From JBBQFC01 sp038321615 (GTDB taxonomy: Bacteria; Bacteroidota; Bacteroidia; Flavobacteriales_D; Cryomorphaceae): a stretch of DNA of 64,000 nt. The DNA is taken from NCBI GenBank assembly GCA_038321615.1, contig JBBQFC010000001.1, forward strand, positions 1 through 64,000, in the 5' to 3' direction. The notes below the pieces were generated by a model, which made no database searches, was not told the origin of the DNA, and worked only from the letters and a program-made list of their open reading frames with translations. The position numbers and the translations under genes are program-made. Positions 44,391-53,500 of this stretch are shown here, one piece after another (positions within the stretch are counted from its first letter, which is position 1; every line of letters starts with the position of its first letter).

Positions 44391-44911
44391 ATCATGTACT
44401 TGCGCTGCGTGCCGTAGAGAAAAATGAAAAGCGTTGCTACTATTGCTAAAAATATCGTAGCCGTAAGCGTGAGCATATTGAGACCTAAAAAGAGTAATAC
44501 ACCGAGAATGCCCACTACTTTGGCCGCGATATATACGTAATAGCCAACCCGCCTGAGCTTGAACATCAAATAAGCTCCGCCAATTGAAAGTAGCGAAGCC
44601 AATATTCCAAACCAAGCAATAGCGGTGGCATTGGCAACAGCCGAGCGCATGGTAGCTGCAATAGAATTCATGAAGTTCTCAATGAACGCGCGGGTAGAAG
44701 CATCAGCTCCATCCATAGCTTCCGACATCTGTTCATTAATTTCCGCCATTTGGACGGGATCGAAAGACTGGTCGCCAAATAAGCCAATAATGCCCGTAAT
44801 AAGATGGTAGCCGGAAACGATAAAGGTTAAGATGCACAGTACAGTGAGAAATGTGGGGCGTTGAACAAAAGTGCCTGGATGATCCAAAGTAGATTTTTCG
44901 TATTCGCTCAT
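44387..44911 (-). CDS. Four-helix membrane protein of unknown function
   Basis: 174 residues with four predicted membrane segments: ~22-44, ~98-115, ~125-143 and ~145-165. Between the first two is an acidic/Met-rich loop (VQMAEINEQMSEAMDGADA) likely facing the periplasm or cytosol. The organisation is DUF4064-like, but I cannot place it in a named family with confidence. It has a short gap to the M61 peptidase gene end and an overlapping stop with ridA. Confidence 0.7.
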   Translation of the reverse strand: MSEYEKSTLDHPGTFVQRPTFLTVLCILTFIVSGYHLITGIIGLFGDQSFDPVQMAEINEQMSEAMDGADASTRAFIENFMNSIAATMRSAVANATAIAWFGILASLLSIGGAYLMFKLRRVGYYVYIAAKVVGILGVLLFLGLNMLTLTATIFLAIVATLFIFLYGTQRKYMI

Positions 44912-44936
44912 GGTTTAGGATTTGGTGCCAATATAA

Positions 44937-46670
44937 TCAGATATTGGTAGAATAGGAATGCACACTATTTCTCCATAAGTCAAATAACTGATTTTCGAGA
45001 TCTTCCCGTTCGACGGCGTAGATTTTACGCCAAACTTTTCCATCGGCTTTTAACTTGGTGTGTATTTGACGGCCCCCGCGGATCACTTCCAACTCCAAGC
45101 CTTCTATATCGAGTTTCGTTTCCAAATAATGCTGGGGCACCTCGCCGGCTATCGAAACAATAATGTCGCCTTGCCATAAGCCAGCATTCACAGCAGGGCT
45201 TCCGCTCATCGCCAAGGCTACCAAGGCTGAATTTCCCACCATCTGCAAAACCAACCCGTGCTTAGCCTCCCAAGGCAGGGCAGAAGGCTGCGCGTCGATG
45301 ATGATTCCTAAGGTGGACAGCGCAGCTGGCAAAAGATCTTCTATTCCTCCCCTACCATCCACTACTTTCTTCCTTAGCTCCGTCCAATCGCAGTTATTAT
45401 CGTGAGCCATTTCACCCCAATAATCTTCTTCTGTATAGCCCCTTCCTTTTGGGAATTTTTCATAAAGCCTTCGCATCACATCGTTGAGCCCGAAATCGCC
45501 TTCCGTTGCCCCAAGCAAGCGGCAATCGCAGATCAAAGCCAGCAAGGCGCCTTCCACATAAATGCTTACCCTACGGCCTGGAGCTGCTTTTCCGTAGCCA
45601 TCAATCCAGGTATCTACCGAACTATCGGCCAAGCTTTGATGCAATCGGCCTTCATTGTCGATATGCCGCTGCATGTGGGTGCTCAATTCGGCTAAAAAGC
45701 CGGCATCATCAAACGCCCCGCTGTTCCATAGCATCCAATCGCCCATGTAGGTGGTTACCCCTTCGGCTACATAGCCGAGGCGGGAATAATCAGGACCCGT
45801 AAAATCGTAAGGAGTCCAATCGGCGGGGCGCAGCGCCTTCACATTCCAGGTGTGGTAGAGCTCATGCGATGAAACACCAAGCAGCTCTTTGTAAGCAGGC
45901 CATTGCGCCAATTCTTCCGATGGCCCAAAAATAATTACCGTGCTGTTTTCATGCTCTACGCCGTGATAAGCTTTGTACGGTAAGAGTAGAATAAGGAAAT
46001 GATATTGATCGACAGGAAACCCGCCGAAAGCCTTGATTTGAGACCGGGTAAAGGCTTCGAAATCAGAAATCAGCTGGGTGAAGTTAGGCAGGCCTTCGCA
46101 AGCCAGGTGGACGAAAAACGGGATACCGTTCTCCTCATATTTTAGCGTTTTCATATTGGCTGCAGCCAATACCGGGGTGTCGAAAAGCTCCTGTATGCCC
46201 GACGCGACGTAATGGACTTGACCTGCCTTTTCGATTTTTGACTGATCCTTTTTAAACCCGGAGGCTACCGTCCAACCTTCTGGAAATTCGACTTGAAATC
46301 GACAAGGCTCTTTTTCAAACCCATGTGCATAAACCAGCGCATTTACCGGATTGATCAGCATCACATCATCGTCCAAATAGGTGTTTCCGGCGGTAAGTTC
46401 TGCCGCGAGACAGCGATAAGTCACCATTACATCTGTATCGATTGGCGTGTCCAACTCCCAAACCAGCGGCTGTACTTTGCGAAAAGCAATGGGGCTTTCA
46501 TCCGCGAAAGCTTCAAATCCGATGTAATTCCGTCCAAAATTTCCCGCTTCATATCGACCTGGTCGCCAAAAAGGAATTTGAATAAACGTCTTAGCATTCC
46601 TGGCGCGAAAGGAATAAGAAACAAGTAAGGTATGCGGTTGGTCAGTGTGTCGGCGGATATGATAATTCAT
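44937..46670 (-). CDS. M61 family glycyl aminopeptidase with PDZ-like domain
   Basis: 577 residues. The zinc-binding HELYHTWNVKALRP (HExxH, ~270-283) and the downstream glutamate in YVAEGVTTYMGDW fit the M61 family. The N-terminal ~170 residues form the usual beta domain, and the C-terminal ~460-550 a degenerate PDZ domain (SGSPAVNAGLWQGDIIVSIAGE). No signal peptide is obvious, so cytosolic. M61 enzymes prefer N-terminal Gly or Ala. The gene is divergent from lpd. Confidence 0.9.
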   Translation of the reverse strand: MNYHIRRHTDQPHTLLVSYSFRARNAKTFIQIPFWRPGRYEAGNFGRNYIGFEAFADESPIAFRKVQPLVWELDTPIDTDVMVTYRCLAAELTAGNTYLDDDVMLINPVNALVYAHGFEKEPCRFQVEFPEGWTVASGFKKDQSKIEKAGQVHYVASGIQELFDTPVLAAANMKTLKYEENGIPFFVHLACEGLPNFTQLISDFEAFTRSQIKAFGGFPVDQYHFLILLLPYKAYHGVEHENSTVIIFGPSEELAQWPAYKELLGVSSHELYHTWNVKALRPADWTPYDFTGPDYSRLGYVAEGVTTYMGDWMLWNSGAFDDAGFLAELSTHMQRHIDNEGRLHQSLADSSVDTWIDGYGKAAPGRRVSIYVEGALLALICDCRLLGATEGDFGLNDVMRRLYEKFPKGRGYTEEDYWGEMAHDNNCDWTELRKKVVDGRGGIEDLLPAALSTLGIIIDAQPSALPWEAKHGLVLQMVGNSALVALAMSGSPAVNAGLWQGDIIVSIAGEVPQHYLETKLDIEGLELEVIRGGRQIHTKLKADGKVWRKIYAVEREDLENQLFDLWRNSVHSYSTNI

Positions 46671-46761
46671 TCAGATTGGGTTTTGCGCAAATGAAAATCT
46701 CGAATTTAAGGAGAAACAGGAAAAATGGAAAGGTGAAGTTTTGAACAGCGAACGCAGCTAC

Positions 46762-46786
46762 TACTCTTTGAGCAATCCAAAGAGTA
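46762..46786. promoter_or_regulatory. Inverted repeat TACTCTTTG/CAAAGAGTA in the lpd promoter region
   Basis: TACTCTTTG (46762-46770), spacer AGCAATC, CAAAGAGTA (46778-46786) is a perfect 9-base inverted repeat. Its left arm holds TTTG, which could be the -33 element of the promoter with TAAATTTG. An operator that overlaps the -33 box is a fair reading; a stem-loop in the M61 leader is the alternative. Confidence 0.55.
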
Positions 46787-46794
46787 AGAATTAC

Positions 46795-46802
46795 TAAATT
46801 TG
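46795..46802 (+). promoter_or_regulatory. -7 box TAAATTTG of lpd
   Basis: TAAATTTG matches TAnnTTTG and is 31 bases before the lpd ATG. TTTG at 46767-46770 lies 24 bases upstream, slightly long for a -33 spacing. Confidence 0.5.
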
Positions 46803-46833
46803 CAGCCTAATTAAGGATTACAACATAAGGTTT

Positions 46834-48222
46834 ATGAAATACGACATCATCATATTAGGCAGCGGCCCGGGCGGCTATGTAGCAGCCATTCGCGCAAGCC
46901 AATTGGGTTATAAAACGGCTGTAATCGAGCGGGAGTCGCTTGGCGGTATTTGCCTCAATTGGGGCTGTATTCCCACCAAAGCGCTTTTGAAAAGCGCAAA
47001 TGTCTTCGAATACATCAATCACGCCTCCGATTACGGGATCACTATCGAGAAACCTAAAGTGGACTTTGGGGGCATGATCGACCGCAGCCGCGGGGTGGCC
47101 GATTCAATGAGTAAGGGAGTGACCTTCCTGATGAAAAAAAATAAGATCGATGTCATTATGGGCGACGGGAAAGTAAAGCCCGGTAAAAAGATTGAAGTCA
47201 CCGATAAAGATGGCAAAAAATCGATCGTCGAAGCCGATCATATCATCATTGCCACGGGCGCACGTGCCCGCGAACTGCCAGGAATTAAAATCGACGGAGA
47301 AAAAATCATCGAGTACCGAAAAGCTATGTCTCTGGCGAAGCAACCGAAAAGGCTCGTGGTTATGGGCAGCGGAGCTATCGGAAGCGAGTTTGCTTATTTC
47401 TATAATTCCATTGGAACGGAAGTAACGATTGTAGAATACCTCGATGCTATTGTGCCACGCGAAGATGAAGAAGTTTCTGCGCAATTAGCCCGTAGCTTTA
47501 AGAAGACCGGAATAGCTATTATGACTGGCGCCAGTGTCGAAAAAGTAGATACTTCGGGGAGCGGTTGCAAAGTGCACGTAAAGACCAAGAAAGGCACCGA
47601 AATCATTGAATGCGATGTGGTGCTGAGCGCAGTAGGAATTGCGCCAAATACCGAAAATATTGGCCTGGCCGATGTGGGAATTGCCGTTGATAAGGGATTG
47701 ATCCAAGTCGATGCGCATTACAAAACCAATATACCGGGATACTACGCCATCGGCGACTGTACCCCCGGACCGGCGCTCGCTCACGTGGCCAGCGCGGAAG
47801 GAATTACTTGCGTGGAAGCCATAAAAGGCGGCCATGTAGAACCGATCGACTACAATAATATACCGAGCTGTACTTTCTGCAGCCCGGAAGTAGCGAGCGT
47901 GGGTATGACGGAAGCTGCGGCAAAAGCAGCAGGTCATGAAGTGAAAGTTGGTAAATTTCCTTTTTCAGCTTCGGGCAAGGCAAAAGCCGCTGGACAAAGC
48001 GATGGATTTGTGAAACTGATATTCGACGCCAAGTATGGCGAACTTCTAGGCGGCCACATGATCGGCGCCAACGTTACCGAAATGGTCGCCGAGCTGGTTT
48101 CCATCCGAAAACTCGAAACCACCGGCCATGAGATTATCAAAACTATTCACCCCCACCCTACTATGAGCGAAGCAATTATGGAGGCAGCGGCAGCCGCTTA
48201 TGGGGAGGTGATACATCTCTGA
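46834..48222 (+). CDS. lpdA: Dihydrolipoyl dehydrogenase
   Basis: 462 residues. FAD motif GSGPGGYVAAIRAS at the N-terminus, redox-active disulfide in GGICLNWGCIPTKALL (C40, C45), NAD-binding MGSGAIGSEFAYFY (~172-185), and the catalytic His-Glu pair in HPHPTMSEAIMEA near the C-terminus. It is the E3 subunit of pyruvate, 2-oxoglutarate or branched-chain dehydrogenase complexes or the glycine cleavage system. No E1 or E2 gene is adjacent. A clear promoter with an inverted repeat precedes it. Confidence 0.95.
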   Translation: MKYDIIILGSGPGGYVAAIRASQLGYKTAVIERESLGGICLNWGCIPTKALLKSANVFEYINHASDYGITIEKPKVDFGGMIDRSRGVADSMSKGVTFLMKKNKIDVIMGDGKVKPGKKIEVTDKDGKKSIVEADHIIIATGARARELPGIKIDGEKIIEYRKAMSLAKQPKRLVVMGSGAIGSEFAYFYNSIGTEVTIVEYLDAIVPREDEEVSAQLARSFKKTGIAIMTGASVEKVDTSGSGCKVHVKTKKGTEIIECDVVLSAVGIAPNTENIGLADVGIAVDKGLIQVDAHYKTNIPGYYAIGDCTPGPALAHVASAEGITCVEAIKGGHVEPIDYNNIPSCTFCSPEVASVGMTEAAAKAAGHEVKVGKFPFSASGKAKAAGQSDGFVKLIFDAKYGELLGGHMIGANVTEMVAELVSIRKLETTGHEIIKTIHPHPTMSEAIMEAAAAAYGEVIHL

Positions 48223-48400
48223 TTTCAGATTAACGGTGTTTTAATATCAATTACTCAAGCGGATTCTCGACTCCGCTCTAACATCTTAAATTGTTCGTTG
48301 GATACTTCAAATCCGGTGTTCGAGCGGCGGCGTTCGAGAACAGTCGGGAACACATCATCTGAGAACCCCAATTTAAGGTTCGCTGGACTTATCTAAATTT

Positions 48401-49071
48401 GTGAAAGCACATTTTTTGGCTTTCGCAAATAAAAGAGCATTCCTTCGGCAACTCTCTGTTCTTCATCTCAAGCACAACCGCACACTGGTGTCGGGGGTGC
48501 TTTTGAAGAACAAGCCTTTCACAGCCTACGCGGAAATATCAAGGATCCAAAACTTCTTCAAAGTAATCCAGAGCTATTTTATTGGCGTGCTTCGACACGA
48601 AAAAATAGTCATTTCGGTTGATAGACATCAGATACCAGCTGAAACTGATAAGAATGGTGCGTTCAGATTGATTATTCCATTCCTTGCGGAAAGCGAAGGT
48701 AATCTCTTCGGAGTGTTAACAGCATTTATCAAGCATCGCTAATTGCCCCAATGCCTATTGATATTAACACCTTATCGAACATTTTCCAACTCCTTGTTGG
48801 TCAAAAGGCACTCGATTTCAAATTGGATAATATTCGCTTTATCATCGATAATACGGCGAATAAGCGCTATTTCCTTTTCGGTGACTATACGCAACACGAT
48901 ATGGAGATTTATACGGAAATTGCACTACTTTATCCTCAATCTATTTTAAAGATTTACGTCTGTCAAACCAGTGATTCCACGTCGCTAGACCAGAAAGAAA
49001 TGTGGGAAAGATTATTTGTACAACGCGCGCCTGCGCAATACTTAGTGATCATTCTGAAATGGATTTGGTGA
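48401..49071 (+). pseudogene. Remnant of an App1-like (DUF2183) phosphatidate phosphatase gene
   Basis: Two frames carry pieces of one protein. The first (48401-48742) has the N-terminal beta-domain pattern of App1 proteins (VSGVLLKNKPF..., then AETDKNGAFRLIIP). The second, in another frame (48751-49071), has the C-terminal end: LDNIRFIIDNTANKRYFLFG, then QHDMEIYTEIALLYPQSILKIYV, matching the FVLLGD-Q-DPEIY-EIA-P pattern of the App1 catalytic domain. The central part with the DxDxT phosphatase motif is absent, so there is a deletion and a frame change. A neighbouring DAG kinase pseudogene supports the identity, since the two are often adjacent in Bacteroidota. Confidence 0.6.
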
Positions 49072-49102
49072 AGGAAGTAGAATCAATCACATCGCAATTG
49101 AT

Positions 49103-50002
49103 ATGAAATTCTTGTTCTCGGCAAACCCTATCTCGGGCGTTGTGGACAAAGAACCTTTTCTGGACGCTGCAGCAAAATATTGCAAGAAGCACGCTTTAGA
49201 TCACGAAATATTCCGAACTACTGGAGATGAAGATCGAGAACAATTAAAAGAGGTCATTCAATCTTACAAACCCGATCGAGTCGCAGCAGTTGGTGGAGAC
49301 GGTACGGTGCTTTTCACTGCCATCGCATTGCTCGACTCTGGTATTCCAATGGGGATAATCCCATTGGGGTAAGCCCAGGGTTAAGCTAAGGAATTGGGAG
49401 TTACCATGGACCCGATAGAAGCTTTTCATGAAATGGTATTTACCATGCTTACAAGCAATCCCGACATGTGGTAATAAACAACGAGCACCGTTCGCTGCAT
49501 TTGGGCGATGTAGGTTTGAATGCGGAACTCGTAAAGTCTCATAATTCCGACGAAAACCGCGGTATGCTCACCTATGCGAAATACTTTTTCGAAAAACTCA
49601 GGTTGAGCGAGCCCTTTTCTATAACAATCGAATGAAAAGGATCCGAAAGGCAGGAGGAAGGCGGTGATGCTCGCTATTTGCAATGCGCGCAAATGCGGCA
49701 CCGGTATTCCAATCAATCTGGAAGGGGACCCTACGAATGGCAAGTTTGAATTAGTGTTAATTAAAGCACTCAACGCCAAACTAGTGGTACAGGCTGGACT
49801 ATCGGCCTTGAATGAAGTATTTCAAAACGGAGAAAACCTTGCTGTATTTTTGACAAATTTCGCCAAAGTGCGCTTTGATGTTGCGCGAACCCTGCAACTT
49901 AATGGAGAATTTATTGGCAAATTTCCTGAACTCCAAATCAAGATATTACCGCGGGCTGTGAAGCTCATAATGACCGCTAGAAATCCATACCTTCCGGTCT
50001 GA
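49103..50002 (+). pseudogene. Decayed diacylglycerol kinase family gene
   Basis: Pieces in order cover a whole ~300-residue DAGK protein. 49103-49369: FLFSANPISGVVDKEPF and AVGGDGTVLFTAIALL (the GGDGT ATP-binding motif). After MGIIPLG, where G-S-A-N-G is expected, in-frame TAA codons occur at 49370 and 49382. The frame changes by about 49470 (VVINNEHRSLHLGDVGLNAE) and returns by about 49640 to the original frame (MLAICNARKCGTGIPINLEGDPTNGKFELVLIK). So at least two nonsense codons and two frameshifts are visible. The residues around them are still recognisable, which points to fairly recent inactivation. Confidence 0.8.
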
Positions 50003-50151
50003 TCATGTTGAAATTCAGATTATAGCATCGCTATTTCATGCTCATTTACAAATCTTCAAGCAGACGTTCTTCGTCTCAGTTTGGATTAGTCAGCCCTTGA
50101 GAATTTACGTCGAAAGATCTGGATCATGCCGTCAAATTTCAATTTTATTTT

Positions 50152-50182
50152 AAAAAAAAAGCGGGCCTGTGCAGCTCGCTTC
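50152..50182 (-). terminator. Intrinsic terminator of the rpoBC/DUF3467 operon
   Basis: On the minus strand AAGCGAGC pairs with GCCCGCTT with one mismatch (loop TGCACAG), followed by a run of T. It starts 21 bases after the DUF3467 stop codon. Confidence 0.75.
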
Positions 50183-50202
50183 TTTAACTTTTAGGCAGTA
50201 AT

Positions 50203-50532
50203 TTAAGCCTGTGCCACCGGTCCGCTAAAACCCATGGGGAATACATTGCCTTCCTGAGCCTTGCCTTCGGTAATTTGGCCGTGAACGGACTCAAACTTGG
50301 ATATATTGTCTTGCAGAGCGCGCATCAATCGCTTGGCATGCTGCGGGGTAAGTAGCACCCGCGACTTCACTTTTGCCTTGGGCACACCCGGCATTACGCG
50401 CACAAAGTCGATTACAAACTCGGCGTTGCTGTGGGTAATAATGGCCAGATTGGAATAAATCCCTTCGGCGATGTCTTCGGTCAATTCGATGTTCAGCTGA
50501 TTGGGGGCTGGTTTATCTTTTGTTTCTTCCAT
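50203..50532 (-). CDS. DUF3467 domain protein
   Basis: 109 residues from the ATG at 50532; a TTG two codons earlier is less likely. The DUF3467 domain (YSNLAIITHSNAEFVIDFVRVMPG...) fills most of it, ending with VLLTPQHAKRLMRALQDNI. Function unknown; it is the regular neighbour of rpoC in Bacteroidota and shows sequence conservation, suggesting an RNA polymerase-related or general role. A strong hairpin sits between it and rpoC directly at its start, leaving almost no room for a separate promoter. Confidence 0.88.
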   Translation of the reverse strand: MEETKDKPAPNQLNIELTEDIAEGIYSNLAIITHSNAEFVIDFVRVMPGVPKAKVKSRVLLTPQHAKRLMRALQDNISKFESVHGQITEGKAQEGNVFPMGFSGPVAQA

Positions 50533-50542
50533 TTTCAATAGG

Positions 50543-50574
50543 TTAAAAAAAGGCCTTCGTTTCCGAAGGCCTTT
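50543..50574 (-). terminator. Strong terminator/attenuator between rpoC and DUF3467
   Basis: AAAGGCCTTCG, loop GAAA, CGAAGGCCTTT on the minus strand is a perfect 11-pair stem with a stable GNRA tetraloop, followed by about seven T. It begins ten bases after the rpoC stop, and its U-tail ends 11 bases before the DUF3467 ATG. Confidence 0.8.
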
Positions 50575-50583
50575 GCGTGTTTA

Positions 50584-53500
50584 TTAGTTGTTTACTTCGA
50601 GTTCTTCTTCGGCTTCTACGGCTCCGCTTTTCAGCATATCCATATCGGCTTGCGACCCTACGATCACATTTCCAAACTCCCGCATACCCGAACCGGCTGG
50701 AATCAAGTGACCAACGATCACGTTTTCCTTCAATCCGAGTAGGTCGTCGCGCTTACCGCTTACCGCAGCCTCGTTGAGCACCTTGGTAGTTTCCTGGAAG
50801 GAAGCGGCCGAGATAAACGACGCCGTTTGAAGCGACGCGCGTGTAATACCCTGAAGCAGTGGTCTCGAGGTGGCCGGAATGGCATCGCGCGAGTCTATTT
50901 GCTTCAAGTCTTTGCGTTTCAGTTGCGAATTTTCATCGCGGAGCTTGCGCGCCGAAATGATCATTCCTGGCTTCAAGTTAGGCGAATCGCCTCCGTCTAC
51001 CACTACTTTCATTCCAAACATTGCGTCGTTCTGCTCCATAAAGTCGAGTTTCTCAACGCTTTGTTTCTCTAAGAAGCGGGTATCGCCCTGATCTTCGATT
51101 TCTACTTTGCGCATCATTTGACGCACAATGATCTCGAAATGTTTATCGTTGATTTTCACCCCTTGCAAACGGTACACTTCCTGTACTTCGTTTACGAGGT
51201 ATTCCTGCACCTTGGTAGGACCTTCGATGGCGAGAATATCGCCCGGAGTAATAGCTCCATCCGAAAGGGATTGACCCGCTTTCACGAAATCGTTTTCCTG
51301 AACCAGAATATGCTTGGATAGTGAAACCAGGTATTTCTTCTTCTCGCCGGTTTTGCTCTCCACTTGAATCTCGCGGTTTCCACGCTTGATTTTTCCGTAA
51401 GACACAATTCCGTCTATTTCACTTACTACCGCTGGGTTAGAAGGATTACGTGCTTCGAAAAGCTCGGTAACCCGCGGCAGACCCCCGGTAATATCGCCCG
51501 ATTTACCCGATACACGTGGAATCTTAGCGATTACCACACCGATCAATACAACTTGACCTTCGGCCACACTTACGTGCGCTCCTACCGGTAGATTGTACGA
51601 TTTCACGATCTCCTTCGCTTTCGCGTCGTAAATATTAATCGTCGGATTTTTCTTCTTGTCGCGGCGCTCCGTGATTACTTTCTCGCGATAGCCTGTTTGC
51701 TCATCTACTTCATCGCGGTAGGTAATACCGTCTTCGAAATTCTCGAACTTAATGACACCGGCGTTCTCGGTGATAATTACCGCGTTGTATGGATCCCATT
51801 TACAGATCACATCACCACGTTTCACCTTGGAGCCTGGCTTCACAAGCAATTCAGAACCGTAAGGCACATTGTTCGTGGCAAGCACTACACCCGTTTTGGC
51901 ATCGGTCAGTTTCATCTCTCCCGATCGACCTACTACTATTACGCGCTCGGCCATATCGCCCGTATTGGGATCCTTAGCATTTTGGGTAACGGTGCGTAGC
52001 TCGTCGATTTCGACAATACCATCGGCTTTCGCCTTAATTTCCGATTCGTCGGCAATGTTTGAAGCCGTACCACCTACGTGGAAGGTACGAAGCGTAAGCT
52101 GTGTACCAGGCTCACCGATCGACTGTGCGGCGATAACACCTACAGCTTCTCCGCGTTCCACCATGCGTCCAGTCGAAAGATTTCGACCGTAGCAAAGGGC
52201 ACAAACTCCCTGACGCTCTTCGCAAGTAAGCACCGAGCGGATTTCCACTTCATCGATACCGGCTAGTTCAATAGCTTTCGCGATACTCTCGGTAATCTGC
52301 TGGCTGCTTTCGGCGAGCAAATCGCCCGTTTCGGGGTGCAGTACATCGTGAACCACGGTACGGCCAAGAATTCGCTCGTAAAGTGTTTCCACTACTTCTT
52401 CGTTTTTCTTCAAAGCCGAAGCCATCAAACCACGAAGGGTGCCACAATCTTCATTTCGAATTACCACATCTTGAGCCACATCGACCAATCGACGGGTAAG
52501 GTAACCTGCATCGGCAGTCTTAAGAGCCGTATCGGCAAGACCTTTACGGGCGCCGTGAGTAGAGATAAAGTATTCGAGAATCGATAGACCTTCCTTAAAG
52601 TTTGAAAGGATCGGGTTTTCGATAATATCTTGACCGCCTGTAGCACCCGATTTTTGGGGCTTGGCCATCAATCCACGCATACCTGAGAGCTGGCGAATCT
52701 GTTCTTTCGAACCACGCGCTCCAGAGTCAAACATCATATAAATCGAGTTGAATCCTTGCTTATCGTTTTTCAAACGATCCATAAGGATATTGGTCAATTT
52801 CGAATTCGTATGCGTCCAGATATCGATGATCTGATTGTAGCGCTCGTTATTGGTGATAAGACCCATAGAGTAATTTTCCATCACGCTATCTACTTCACCC
52901 TTGGCTTTTTCAACGAGCATCACCTTCTCTTCCGGGATAATTACATCGGTAAGGTTGAATGATAGTCCACCTTTGAATGCCATGTAGAAACCTAGTTCTT
53001 TGATATCATCGAGGAATCGAGCCGCACGAGCCATACCCACTTCCTTAATTACATCGCCGATAATATCGCGCAATGCCTTCTTGGTGAGTACGCTGTTGAT
53101 GTAGCCCATTTGTTTTGGCACCACATTGTTGAACAACACGCGGCCAGTGGTAGTTTCGATGAGCTCGGTGGTCTTGTCGAACTTCTCGAATCGGAATTTG
53201 ATATGAGCGTGTAAGGCAAGTTTACCTTCATTGTATGCTATTTCCACTTCTTCGGCCGAGTAGAAGATTTTTCCTTCTCCTTTCACTATTACATCTCCTT
53301 CGGTTTTTCGACCTTTGGTAATGTAGTATAGACCGAGAACCATGTCTTGAGAAGGCACCGCAATCGGCGCTCCATTGGCAGGATTCAAAATATTATGCGA
53401 AGCGAGCATCAAAATTTGTGCTTCGAGAATAGCAGCGTGACCGAGCGGTAAATGAACCGCCATCTGGTCGCCATCGAAGTCGGCGTTGAAAGCCGTACAA

